From Strigamia acuminata (lineage: Eukaryota > Arthropoda > Chilopoda > Geophilomorpha > Linotaeniidae), in NCBI GenBank assembly GCA_949358305.1, contig OX442317.1:1922001-1986000 (forward strand): DNA of 64,000 nt. The letters run 5' to 3'. This document shows, one piece after another, positions 51,201-62,417 of this stretch. Each line of letters begins with the position of its first letter. Position 1 is the first letter of the stretch. The notes under the pieces are model-generated. The model worked only from the letters and a program-made list of their open reading frames with translations, was not told the DNA's origin and did not search any database. Both the position numbers and the translations under genes were made by a program.

Positions 51201-52959
51201 CTATTTGAGGGAAAAAAGTTTGTTTCTTTTTTGTTTTTCTTCGTTGGAAATAATTTCCGAAGCGAATTTATGGGCTACCAATTACTGTTATCCTCCATTT
51301 TCACAAGGAGGTCAGTTTTGTTGTGGGAAAAAGCGGGGAAAAAAATTGGCAAATGTATTTTGGAGATAAATTTGTGGGCAAGCGAAGAAGGAATGCGGCT
51401 CTCATCAATTAGTTTCGGGGGCCCTTGGAAAACGGCGTGTTTAGAGCGATAAGGACTCGGTGGATATTGGCGGAGAAACGGTGTTGCAGGGAAGCAGCAC
51501 ACCTGATGATAAGTCGAATATTAATTGAAAATCTCACTCGCATCGCGGCCCGTTTTAATCAGGAAATGAAAAGTGGCGGAGGAAGTGAGTGTTGCCGCTG
51601 TTGCCCCGTCGAGAAAGAGCGACGTTAAAAGTTTTGGACGTTCGGTTCGGCAAAAGTTTGAAACGAGGCGATTAAAAGGGCGAAAGCTTGTGCTTCTGTG
51701 CCTTGTTTGAGTTAAGTTGCAGATTGCAGTGCCGTGAGGGGGATTGGGGCTGGCGAAGTGGCGGCAACGTAAACTGCGTGCTCAACGCCAGACTAAGTTA
51801 GCCCAGCAATTATACGTTGTGTACGAAATTGCTGGTTCGGTGCATGCTACTGTGCACCCGGACATACACAAAACAGGAGGGAAAAAAAGACGATGCACTG
51901 CACCCTGCAGCCCCGCCAAGCGCCAAGCGCGGCTCAGCCAAACGCGTGCGTGTCCACATCCCAGCTATAATTCTTCGGCTTGAAGGGGGTCGCTTGGATA
52001 TTTGGGGAGCTTTAGGGGAAGAAGATGTAATCGACAAAAATTTATGGCTTATTGGTTATTTTTTTTTTCTTTTTTCTTTTCTTCTTTTTTCTTTTCACTT
52101 GATGCCCGAGACAAAGAAGTTTGTACTGCAGGTGTGTGTTGGTATTTTGCAATACGAGACCCCTGACGCCTCGTCATGATAGCATTAAACCGGAAACGCC
52201 ATGTCCATTTGCAACGGGGTAATGAGAAAACACAAGCCGAGTGTGCAACATGCAGATGGGGACATCCTAATGGACTACCCCATTTTATTACGCCACCCTC
52301 GAGGTCCTCACCCCCCGTCGACCTAATCTCCATCTCATTTCAATATCTCGCAATCCAGATTGGTGGTGAAAGGCCGTTAAGGAGCCCGCCTCATATCCAC
52401 GCCACTGCATCCTCTCAGATTACTGTGCAGTGCAGCCAGCATCCATATATCCCCCCTTGGTTTGGTTTCCCTTCCCTTCCCTCGCCTCGCCTTTCTATTC
52501 CTTTCTACCCCCGTTTCGTGTTCATTGATTTGGGGCTTCGATTCCCACTACACCATCTTCAAATCTGTTGTGTAAATTTACAATTTAAAAGGGGTGAATA
52601 GAAAACGGGAGGAATCTGAAAGGACAAATGGTGGCACACGTTTAAAATAGTTTTCGCCGTCTTGTTCGCTTGTCTGTCTGTTGATCTGGCGCGCGAGTTT
52701 TGGCGAATTTTCGAGATAAGGAGTGAGCGGAGAAGTAATAAATCAGGCGGAGAATTATTGATGAATCTTTTTGGGCGCGACTCGCGTGGGAGGCTCGAAA
52801 TTGATAATGAAAAATAAATGGTTGATATTGGAATGCGATTGTATGCATAGTTTTGCTGCTTAAAGATGCAGTTGGATATGCTCGCGTGTTGGAAGGGTTG
52901 GGCTTGTGGTGGCGAGCAACTTGGGATGCAGGAGGTGTAAGGCAAAGAGGAAAAACAAT

Positions 52960-53012
52960 TGCGAGTGAGAGAGTGAGAGTGAGCGAGAGAGAAAGAGAGA
53001 AAGAGAGAGAGA
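52960..53012. repeat. GA-rich low-complexity tract
   Basis: Imperfect GAGT/GAGA repeats. They produce Ser/Leu-rich and Arg/Glu-rich chance frames on the two strands. Confidence 0.85.
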
Positions 53013-53164
53013 GTTGGCTCGGTGTGGCCAACTGGGACTCAATTCGGCATGAGGGATTTGTGCTGTAGTTTGCTGTTTAATCTGGCGAAAGGGAAAGAGA
53101 AAGAGATGCCGTTTGGAAGGAGGTGAGCAAAACCAACCAAGCCTACGGGGCAAACTTAATTTAC

Positions 53165-53274
53165 CGCAATTCCCGTTTGGGTCTCGTCCCGAGCAATTAG
53201 CGCGGCGAGCCCATCGGGGACTTTGAGCACCCTGCGATGTTGTCCCTGCACACAAATCTCGAAAGTGGCGCCGT
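53165..53274 (-). CDS. Candidate 110-base exon, minus strand
   Basis: A pyrimidine-rich stretch (CCTTTCTTTCTTCCCC) followed by a triplicated GAAAAAAGAC unit supplies possible acceptors. The exon then reads GATFEICVQGQHRRVLKVPD and continues GLAALIARDETQTGIA to the donor ATTGCG|GTAAATT. The peptide looks well balanced, with a hydrophobic core and a charged tail, and is the most protein-like of this group. I cannot place it in a family. It enters after one base and ends in phase 0. It overlaps, on the other strand, the start of the longest open frame in the window (53237-53818, plus). Confidence 0.28.
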
Positions 53275-53818
53275 CTTTTTTCGTCTTTTTTCGTCTTTTT
53301 TCGGGGAAGAAAGAAAGGAGACAAACAAACTTATTTGTGTGTTATTTTTTTTATGCGTCTCGTGGGGTCTGTGGAGGGATTTGGTGAAGGGGTGTCGTTT
53401 GCGTATTCCCCACGAGGAATGTAATGAGGGCTGGTGCGTGGGCGTGCGACTCGTTGAAATAAATTTGTATAAATCGGCCATTGATCACAAGGTGCTGATT
53501 GAGGGGTGGCGAAGGCAACGGGCAAAGAAACTGGAATCAAAGTGTGAAAGTCAGATTTATGGGTGTGCACAGGGAATCCGAGCTAACAAGGACAGGGGTT
53601 ATAACCCCCGATGTGACATAACCCGAGATTTTCGGGCTGCAGAGGGCTTTACTCGCTGCAATTTCCATGTGGGTATTTGCAAAAGAAGTGATTTTGTGTC
53701 GCAAGCTGTGAGCTGCAGAAGCGCTTTGTGTGATCTGAATAATCGTTTAAAAGGGAATGGGGCTCGCTCTCTCTTGCTATTGCCCTATTGGTATTGGCTG
53801 CATTGTAAGGTGAGGTAA
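53237..53818 (+). other. Longest open frame in the window (193 codons), unassigned
   Basis: The frame runs from ATG to TAA, with a donor-like GTGAG|GTAAGT at its end. It has Cys-rich stretches (CNFHVGICKRSDF, AVSCRSALCDLN) but also a low-complexity poly-Phe start from TTTTTTCGTC repeats. Length alone is only weak evidence given the raised GC content here and the number of frames examined. Its 5' part overlaps the minus-strand candidate exon 53165-53274, and both are unlikely to be coding. No domain is recognised. Confidence 0.15.
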
Positions 53819-54044
53819 GTCTGGAATTGAGTGTGAAATTTCTTCTTTTGTTGAGTATTTTTTGTGCTTTTTTTTCGTTCTGCAGATTTGTATGTGTGGT
53901 GAGGGGTTGGAAGTAATGTTTATTATAAGACAGTTGATGTAATTGGTAATGTTCTTGTAATTCCCTGTTCACCTCAAGTCAGCAGTTGTAGTTTTGTCTG
54001 ATTTTCTTTTCTTTGCTCGGTGCATTTGGGAATTCGGCCAATTT

Positions 54045-54137
54045 ATGAAGAGGACTGCGTGTAAGCTGACCGCCGGTCAGAATGGACACATCCTAAGGGT
54101 ACTGTACATATACCAGCAGTCGGCAGTAGCTTATGAG
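54045..54137 (+). CDS. Candidate first coding exon, 31 codons, plus strand
   Basis: An ATG opens a frame reading MKRTACKLTAGQNGHILRVL then YIYQQSAVAYE, which ends exactly at a donor-like TTATGAG|GTGAGG in phase 0. The upstream DNA (54000-54040) is mixed sequence with no clear core promoter. It could be the start of a plus-strand gene, but I find no convincing partner exon in the right phase nearby. Confidence 0.15.
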
Positions 54138-56148
54138 GTGAGGGCTAATTAATCGGTGCCAATTCCCTCGGCCATAGTGAGGGAATTTGGAAAGAAAGAA
54201 AGAAAGAAGGGAAAAAATAAGAAAGATAGGCCTAATTAGGTGAAGAGTTTTGTCCGAGCGCTGATTTTTTTTTCTTCATTTTTTTATTTTTTTTTGTTTA
54301 TTTTTTGTTTTGTTGAACTTTCCTTTTCCGGTTATCATCAGCATCAAAGTCAATTCATCTTGGATTTTTTTTTTTTTTTTTTTTTTGACAAAATGCATTT
54401 TTGGTTTAGGTCCGCCACAAAACATTTTGCAAATTCTTTTAGATGTATAGAATGAATTTGAATTCACATTTCATTACTAGTACCATTGTAATTTAAATGC
54501 AAAAAAGGGGGTGTCGAAATCCATATCTGTCACGGAACGAGGCATGGAGAAAAAAATTTCTTTCCCAAAAAAAAAAAAAAAAAAAAATGATTATAAAATT
54601 TTATAAAAAAGAATTTAGAAATTTTAGAAAATAAAAATTTATTAAATTGAAAAAATAAAAATAAAAAATAATATTTCTCAAATTGGTGACTCTTTGTTCA
54701 TTTCATTCTTTTTACCTTTTTTCCATTTCTCTCCCCTCATTTTTTTTCCTCCTCCTTCATTTTTTTTTTTTTTTTTTTTTATTATTTTTACGATCTCAAA
54801 ACTCAAATGTACAAAATGCAAATGGGGAAAATGCATTAAAATTTTAGCGATCCCCAATTTGTAAGAGAGAAAGAGAGAGCAAGACTCAAACTAAGGTATA
54901 AGAGAAATTCAGCCACAAGCATATGGCCTATGAAAATTTGATTCATTGTTCACCCAAGAATGATAATGTTGCATAATTTTTCATGCAACAGCCCAGAAAA
55001 AAAATTTTTTCCCTTCCCCATCCAACTTCTCTTACTGTTCCCACCCCTTTCAACCAACCCCCCTTCCCCCCACACACTTTTTTTCCCCTTAATTAACTTT
55101 TAAAGTCAAGAATTTGAGTAACTACACATGTGTATCGCGGCGAATTGCATTAAAACCTCCTTTTTGCACCTTATTTTTGTGTGTATTTACCTTTTTTGCA
55201 CGAGAATAAATGAATAAATTGCGAAATTCGTGACAAATTGAATAAAATTTGAATAAAATGGGGGTAGCGGGGATTAGTGGGCTTTTGATGAGTTAAGCCC
55301 GGTGTAGTGATATGACAATGATATGGAGGGAAGTTTTTTAGGCGATCAAAAAGTGTTTGAAAAGTGATGGGACGCGTTTGGTGCGTGGTGCAGGCAGGGC
55401 ATGTTGGTGCATCACCTCACCCCTCCTTGACGACCCCTCCTCTATCTCCTACCTATTGCAAGTGCACTGGGTAATTGGGATGCAGTGCTGCTCTGCAGTA
55501 TCTACGCGTACAGTAACATATAAAATGGTAATGGGATTATTTCAACCCATCTGTGCCAGCAAGACGTATGGAAGGAGCGCTATTAAAAACAAGTTTGGCT
55601 CACAGTTTAAAAAATTAGCTGACAACTCAGCTACGTGTGTGCATATGGAGCTGCAATGCAGATGCCTTGTAATATTCATAGCTCAACTCTTTGCGTACAG
55701 CCGAACGCGGAATTAAATTTTTTTTTCCTCTTCTTCTTTTCTTTGGAAAAATAGAAATGAGGCGTCGTAAATTGCGCGAATTAATTCGACAAAAGTGGTT
55801 TTGATTTAGAAAACGGCGCTGCCATTCCACGTAGCATCTTGTTGTTCGTGTTACCGCCTTGGGAATTGGAGAAAGGGTTAAAGGAGACGCCGAAGCAATC
55901 TTTGAGCCATTTACACCCATAAAAGTCGACGACTCGAAGGTGATTTGCACTTGAGGCCTTCACTGGGGACTGATTTTGGATGAAATGCAAAGTAGGAAGG
56001 GAAAAAAACGTCCAGGGTGAAGACTGAAGAGGTGACTCTTGGGAGAAATGGTGAACACATTGGAAAGAGAAGTTAGGAAAATGTGCTCACAAGTTTTTTC
56101 TTCTTCTTTTTTTTTCCTTTCTTTTTTTTTTTTACATTTTTTTATTAG

Positions 56149-56247
56149 ACAGTTTGTTTCTTGTCCCAAGGATAACTTGTCTACCCTTCACCCTCTTGGT
56201 GGACCCCGAATGGATGTAGGCGTTGCTCACCTGGCGGTTAGAAACAG
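56149..56247 (+). CDS. Candidate 99-base exon, plus strand
   Basis: A long pyrimidine tract (TTTCTTTTTTTTTTTTACATTTTTTTATTAG) is followed by 99 bases and a near-perfect donor (GAAACAG|GTAAGAG). One frame is open, reading QFVSCPKDNLSTLHPLGGPR then MDVGVAHLAVRN. It takes two bases from before and leaves two, so it is symmetric. The minus strand also reads open for about 32 codons over the same DNA (VSNAYIHSGSTKRVKG...), but without a matching donor. Splice quality favours the plus strand. No domain is recognised. Confidence 0.3.
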
Positions 56248-56649
56248 GTAAGAGGTTGTCCTACGTGGGGACCCGCCCCGCCTTGTCAGATCAAAGTGCC
56301 ATCCAGATACAAATGGCTGTAGTGGTTCGAAGCAGCAGTGAAAGATGGACAGTTGCCGCCCTTTTGGTTGAAGGACACCCCCACCCACTTTAGCTGGTCA
56401 CTGACTGAGCCCTCAGGGGAGGCCAACGCGCATGAAATATTCAAAGTACAACTTTAGGGATTCTATTTGTTGTCGACTTAAACTCGATTGGAGGTGATAG
56501 CTGCTGTTTGATGAGCTCTGCAACTCGATCGAAGTGGACAAAAGGGCAAGAAGAGTGCGCAAAACGTGAATACAAAAACAGAAAACACTATAGAAATATA
56601 AAAGAGGATAAAACCGTGAAACAAAAAACGACTGAAGTCATAAAACAGT

Positions 56650-56887
56650 AGTGAAACCGTGAACCAACAATAAAAACGAAAGTAAAACCGTGAACCAACA
56701 GTAAAAACGAGAGTAAAACCTTGAAACAACAGTAAAAACGAGTAAAAACGAGAGTAAAACCTTGAAACAACAGTAAAAACGAGTTAAAACGAGAGTAAAA
56801 CCTTGAAACAACAGTAAAAACGAGTTAAAAAACTGTAAAAACGGGTAAAAACGAGAGTAAAAGCGTGAAGTAACAGTAAAAAACGAG
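56650..56887. repeat. Minisatellite with 31-base unit and nested 10-base insertions
   Basis: Units begin AGTAAAACC and end AAAACGAG. They measure 31 (56650-56680), 31 (56681-56711), 41 (56712-56752), 41 (56753-56793), 62 (56794-56855) and 32 (56856-56887) bases. The longer units carry extra TAAAAACGAG-like decamers. Decayed flanks extend from about 56600 to 56935. Minus-strand frames of 60-86 codons (FQGFTLVFTRFYCCFK-like) are repeat by-products. Confidence 0.92.
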
Positions 56888-57579
56888 AGAAAAACCATAA
56901 AACCGTAGCAAAACTATGCAAAATAAGAAATAAAAATAAATGAAACAGGAGTGAAAACAAAAAAGCAAAAACATTAGGCGCATTCAATTACTTTCGTCTA
57001 AATTTTCGTCTCGCACGATTTTTTAGACGAAATGATTTGCTTCTGAATGCCAAAACTGCCAAAACTAATCAAATAAATAACAAAAAACATGCACAATTAA
57101 ACGAAAACAAAACAAAACACATCCCAAAACAGAAAATTACTCTACTTTTCCAATTTATATATATACATATATATTAGTTTATTTAAAGTCATAATTTAAT
57201 AAACAAAAAAATGAGAGGACCCTTTTTTCCTTTGGTTTGCCAACCCAAGGGTCTTCTTCCGGTCGGTAATTTGAGGCGTTTTGCCGCGCTTCGTTCTCGC
57301 CTGATTGTTTCTCCGCTCGCTAGGGCGCCATTAAATATTAATGGTTTTTGTCTGTAACCATTGCACCTTAAATTTTTACTCACGAAAAAAAAAAATTACT
57401 TTGGGTGTTGTTACCATGGCAATACCGACTCGTTACTATGCGAGCAGGTCATTTGTCTCCAGCTTGAGTGACGTGACTCGATGACGTGAGGGGGTCCCTT
57501 AATGAAGGCAGTCTCCAACCTAATACTGTTTGCGAGCGAAAAAAGACCAAAAGAGGGGGTTAAATTATTCCCATTGCAG

Positions 57580-57701
57580 GATATTGCACTCTTATTCACA
57601 ACTTCATCCGATTGTTAATGACGTGTGTTGGCGACTAATCTCGTTAGCCGCTTCCGGTCAGTTGGTTCGATTCCCAAGAACAACAGAGACCGCGAAAACA
57701 C
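57580..57701 (+). CDS. Candidate exon, plus strand, uncertain 3' end
   Basis: The acceptor is TTAAATTATTCCCATTGCAG. The frame that takes the two bases left by 56149-56247 reads ILHSYSQLHPIVNDVCWRLI then SLAASGQLVRFPRTTETAKT and remains open to 57844. The only nearby donor (AAACAC|GTAATATG) is weak, so the end is a guess. No recognised domain. Confidence 0.18.
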
Positions 57702-57844
57702 GTAATATGAGTTGTGTTCTGTGTTGTGTGTGTTTTTTTCTTTCCCGTCGGAATCAAAGGGTTTTTAAATGCAATTTTCATTTTATTTTTGTGCCATTGA
57801 GAGTGACATTGATGAATTTATTCGGGAATGAGAGTTTATTGTGA

Positions 57845-60524
57845 TGAGTGATTTTTCACACGGTCATCTAGCCGAAAAATGCGCAACACGATGCAAAAGA
57901 AGTCGAGGCACAAGCTGCGACGTGACTGATTGTGTGCGCGCGCCTAATGGGCGGTCTGGGTAGGGGATGAATAAGGCAAAACGCGCCTAATTTGCATGAG
58001 GACCAAACACAAGTGAAATCTCGGACCGGAAAAGGCATTTTTACCTCTCACACTCTCGCGCAGCCACTATTAGGATTCATTACAGACGCTGGCTCGTCAA
58101 GTGAGTGTAGCTGTGCCGAAAATCCAGACAAATGACTGCATTTCGAGTGTCAGTGCACAACGGAAGGAGAAGGAGAACGGGAGAGAGCAGAGGGCGTCGC
58201 CATCATTCAAAATGACAGAACGCTCCATCCGATCCAAGATTAACCCTCCCCCACCCACCCACCCACCCAAGTTCCACATCTCTCTCTCTGTTTCTCTCTC
58301 TACTGCAAGTGCAACATTCGCACCTTGATGAAAATTAATTGGTTTTGATTTGATAATTTTGCAGAAATGTGGGCTTTTCGACCGCTTTTGCGGTGCGCTC
58401 GACAATGCATCATCCCCTTTTCTGGTCAGATTTGCGGGCACGTCAAAACTGCGAGTTGAAGGAGGGACGTGAGCAATCTCATAAAATATTAATTGGCTCA
58501 AATGGAAAAGTGTCATTGATGAGTGCAGAGGTGCGGCTAACCCTCTCCTTTCCCAAAGGAGCTAAAGGGTTGCGCGGATCGATCAAACTTGCCTTTTACA
58601 CACGCACACAGAGGAGCAGAAGAGACGTAGACGTGTATGGGGCTAATGCTTGTTTGGAGAAAGTGTTTGAAGCCCCTAATCTATAGGTCCGTGGAGGGTC
58701 TCTTGGGCCACGAATGAAAGCTAAGGTTGGAGGATGACCAACTACCATTTGTTATACGTGGGGATTTCATGGGGTGAGTTTAGTCCCGTATAAGTCTACA
58801 AGAAGGCTCACGATTTGTGATGAGTTTGTTACGAGCCAAAACATCTACAGAGTAGAGGTGCTCTTTTCTTCTTCTTCTTGTTGGTGTTGTTGTTGTTGGC
58901 GTTACGCTCGACCGGGTCGCACTCCGTCTGCTCCGCTCTGCTCTGCTCTGCTCTGCGTGGCCCGGTGGCTTGTTAATGATGTCGTTTGCATTTTTTGATC
59001 ATTAGGGGAAAGGGGAGGCTTGAGTTTAATTATAATTATGAGTGTGTTAAGCGCCACCTGAGCTCGGGGTGACAATATTTCAGTGTTAGGGTAAAACGGG
59101 GTGTGTTTGGACGGCTTTTTCTCTGCTTTTGCAGTTTTACAGCTTTGAAGGGAATTATTATTTAAATTGGGTTTTGGTTGGAAAATATTTTTGAAATTAG
59201 GAAATGAAGCTTTGAAAAATTAAAAGATGGAATGGGAGAAAAACTTTTTTTTTTTAATGTTAAGAGTTAATTAAAATGAAAAAGAAAAGGGGGGAAGAGG
59301 GGGGGGGGGGAAACTCGTGTTTTGATTGTATTTAAACTAAGTAAAATGGATTTTTAAATTCATTTTCTTTCGTGTTTTAATTTGTGAGAAAGATGTTTTC
59401 CACCTCCCCTTTTTCTCTCTTCTTTCTTAATATGCATTTATTAAAAAAGAATCATTTTGATTAACTGCTCACAAAGTTGTTGATTCTCGTTTAGCCAGAC
59501 AAGAATACTGGAATTATTTTAATCCAATTTGCCTCCGTGCTCCACCTCCTTCGAAACCCCAGCCAACTTTCATATTCTTTGACATGCAGCACTAAAACAT
59601 GTTCAAATGTTCATTTGGAAATTTCCAAAAAAAAAAAAAAATTGATATTAAAAAAAAAACAATTTAATAAAAAAAAAAAAAAGGCAAGTGGTTTTAATAA
59701 GAAGGAAGCATAGGCGATCATTAAACATGTTGTTCTTTTGTCTTTAATCCCAGGATTCACGTGCAACATCCCTAACCCGATTAGAGCGCCTTCCTTCTCC
59801 CCTCCGCCTTCCTCTGGCAAGGATGGAGAGAGAGAAGAGAGCATTAAGGCAATTAATTTTGAACTCATTACAGTTTGCAATAATATTCCTTAATATTGGG
59901 GTTAAAAATCTCTTCTATTAATTAACATTTCTTCGTTTTAATGAACATCAACTTCCGGAACCTTTTAGCCCGCATGCGCATCAATGTAACCGAGCCCCAG
60001 ATTCTCGTAATTTCGCGCGCGAGATTCCCTCGAGACGATAGGAAACAGCAGAAATTAGTGGCTAAACAAACCCCCTTCCCTTCTCTTGCTCCCTATTTTT
60101 AATGAACGCTAAAGAAGCCTTTTGCTACAACATCAAAAGTCCATAAAGAGGCCGCAAGAGGGAAACCGTGCACACCTTGCCCATTTTCCTCTAGGAATTT
60201 GTTTAATGCTTCATTGGGGATTTTGAATTGTAAGAATTGATCTAATTATCGAGTGTTTTAAAACCGGCCTCAATTTCTCGAGAAGAAAAAATAAACGACT
60301 TCATTAATTTCTTTTTTAATAGCTAAATAACGTCTTGGCGTTAATGGCTCTATTACATTACAACTCGGTTGAGCAAAAACGAATAAATTGTTCCTATACA
60401 GTGTAAACACTTTGTACGGACCGGACTGGACACTGTGGACAGCAATGTTAAATTCCTTCTCCCATCTGGAATTAAACCTAAACCTAAACTAGGTTAGGTT
60501 ACTATTAGTGTTAGTATTAGTGCC
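57845..60524. other. Unassigned stretch, C-rich on the plus strand
   Basis: A strong plus-strand acceptor (TACCTCTCACACTCTCGCGCAG, exon from 58064) and donor (CTCGTCAA|GTGAGT, exon end 58100) bound a possible 37-base exon, but its frame does not join its neighbours at that acceptor. The rest is simple repeats and poly-A/T runs. Confidence 0.3.
58927..58956. repeat. (CTCTG)n pentanucleotide repeat
   Basis: Five to six copies. It follows a CTT/TTG-rich stretch (58870-58900). Confidence 0.85.
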
Positions 60525-60683
60525 GTTTTAGCGACCATCACTTTAGCGAACATGTCATTTTAGCGACACAAAATGACAATTTTTGTCAGTGAAGATATAT
60601 GGTTTTGGAACTGTCCAGAAAAATGACGATTTTTATGTCGCTAAAATGACATGTTCGCTAAAATGGTGTGTCGCTAAAATGAG
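60525..60683. repeat. Foldback repeat with modular TTTTAGCGA arms
   Basis: The left arm (60525-60573) reads TTTTAGCGACCATCAC, TTTAGCGAACATGTCA, TTTTAGCGACAC. The right arm (60634-60682) is its near-perfect inverse with the same three modules. The loop of about 60 bases has a weaker inverse match (AATGACAATTTTTGTC versus AAATGACGATTTTTATG). Each arm is itself a tandem of a roughly 16-base unit. Short TCCGGACA repeats follow (60688-60716). It is probably a foldback-type MITE or satellite fragment; transposase ancestry is not visible. Confidence 0.8.
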
Positions 60684-61492
60684 GTGGATCCGGACAGCCA
60701 GGTTAGAGTCCGGACAACTTCGGTAACTAGTTATCAGATTGCAGTAAGGCGTGAAACACTGCCACAATACATTGAATAATGGAAATTCTAGTTGGCGACA
60801 TTTCTAGTGTTTGTCTTCTTCACTTTTTATTGCGGATCAAGTGCAGTATTGATTTATTTAGTCATCAATTTTGTTGGGGGAGCTCACCTACCTTGTAAGC
60901 GGTTGTTAGTATTCAGGTGCGAAGTTTCATCATAAAACTATGAAAGCTGTGTGTTTATTTTGGGTCAAGTGATTCCTAATAAAAGCGAAATCCTCTTAGG
61001 AAAACGGATAGAAAAGTTCAACTTTTTCTTACTGCTTTTGATCCTAATCTCCGAATGCACTTGTTTCAAGTTCGAAAATGGTGTTTAGCAGCTTGCTTCT
61101 TGTTTCTGCGGTTAAAGGGCATTGATTTTTGGATTGAGGTTTATTTCACCGACCAACCGCATGGTGTCAGCACCACAAAAGTTCCGAGTGTAATTTCCAA
61201 CCGCCAAATAACCACAAGAAATTATTCCTACAAACTTTTGGGGTTTCTACTTACTGGCAGGTGTGCTGCAGCAGATACACTAGGATTATATTAGAGAAAA
61301 AAAAGATGGCTCCCATACCAATGAGTTGATGAAACGAGGGGATTTTTTTTTTCCTGTTAAAAAAGCCAAGCTTAGCAAAAATTTGAAAGTTTTTAAAATT
61401 CCAAACAGATCCCAGTTGAAAAGTTGAGGCCTCTCATGAATTTGAGCACGAAATGGAAGATAGTGTTCATTTCCACTTCAAAGCCGTTCCAT

Positions 61493-61513
61493 TCTCTCTC
61501 TCTCTCTCTCTCG
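61493..61513. repeat. (TC)n microsatellite
   Basis: CT run followed by CTCGCTCTCG. Confidence 0.85.
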
Positions 61514-61710
61514 CTCTCGTTCCCTCCCCTAACCCTGCTGGCCTTATTAAGCTGCTAGCCCAGGCCTTCATCCAATGATCTACTCGTCAAACTCGGACTC
61601 ACATGACTAGCGGAGCATCTTAACTATTTACCTCTTTGATATTTCTATTAATCTTTATCTCGATCACAGCTGAAAATCTTTTTTTTTAAAATTGAAATTG
61701 TAATTTTGAA

Positions 61711-62040
61711 GCAAATCATTTGCAAATTCAGCAAATCGACTGCAAATTCAGCAAATCGACTGCAAATCATCTGCAAACCTAGCAAATCAGCTACATTTTG
61801 ATGCAAATCTCACAAATCAACCAAATTTTGATGCAAATCTCACAAATCAACCAAATTTTGATGCAAATCTCACAAATCCTACAAATTTTGATGCAAACTT
61901 CACAAATCAACCAAATTTTGATGCAAATTTCACAAATCAACCAAATTTTGATGCAAACTTCACAAATCAACCAAATTTTGATGCAAACTTCACAAATCAA
62001 CCAAATTTTGATGAAAATCTTGTTGCAAATCACGCAAATC
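61711..62040. repeat. Minisatellite evolving from a 10-base unit to a 30-base unit
   Basis: Seven copies of a 30-base unit (ATGCAAATCT CACAAATCAA CCAAATTTTG) fill 61801-62010 with few changes, and a decayed copy follows. Each unit is three related decamers of the form nnCAAATnnn. The 90 bases before (61711-61800) are nine looser decamers, two of them forming a repeated 20-base pair (61721-61740 and 61741-61760). Because 30 is a multiple of three and no stop occurs, open frames of 84 and 108 codons arise on the two strands. These are by-products of the repeat. Confidence 0.95.
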
Positions 62041-62417
62041 GTCCTCCTTTGATTTACTGATTGGAAAATCTTTACCGGGTATGGTATGCAGTATGATATG
62101 AGTGAATGTTGGCCCATTAGATCTCAGCTTGGACGAACACATCTCAAGTGTATGTTACCCTGGTGGACATTTTGAGAAGTATCCACAGATTATAAACAGT
62201 AGGCGCTTTCATACAGTTATTTAGATTAAACAGCATTTTAGACAACATATAGGGAAAGTCCTTATCTCGATCTAACTTCAAAATGACAGCCGATTTAGTC
62301 AGTTTTCTGTTGCAGTGGGGATGGGCACGACTTTTAAACAACCTGTTTAACAATTTTTTCCTGCAAGTTATGAATTTTGTTTGAATTAATTATTTGAATC
62401 TTTAACTTTTGTTTTTA

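Noticed and set aside
56478-56987. Phe-rich minus-strand open frames
   Set aside because: Generated by the 31-base minisatellite.
57600-57690. B-box-like GGTTCGATTCC
   Set aside because: No A-box at the right distance and no cloverleaf pairing.
60850-60900. Possible minus-strand terminal exon (TACTAAC branch site, ACAAG acceptor, VSSPNKIDD stop and AATAAA)
   Set aside because: Short and attractive, but no upstream exon could be linked. It could equally be chance in AT-rich DNA.
61259-61283. Possible 25-base minus-strand exon (acceptor TTTTCTCTAATATAATCCTAG, donor TGCCA|GTAAGTAG)
   Set aside because: Good splice-like signals, but all three frames are open and no neighbour could be joined, so it carries no coding information.
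61791-62117. Open frames of 84 (plus) and 108 (minus) codons
   Set aside because: Direct consequence of a stop-free 30-base tandem repeat.
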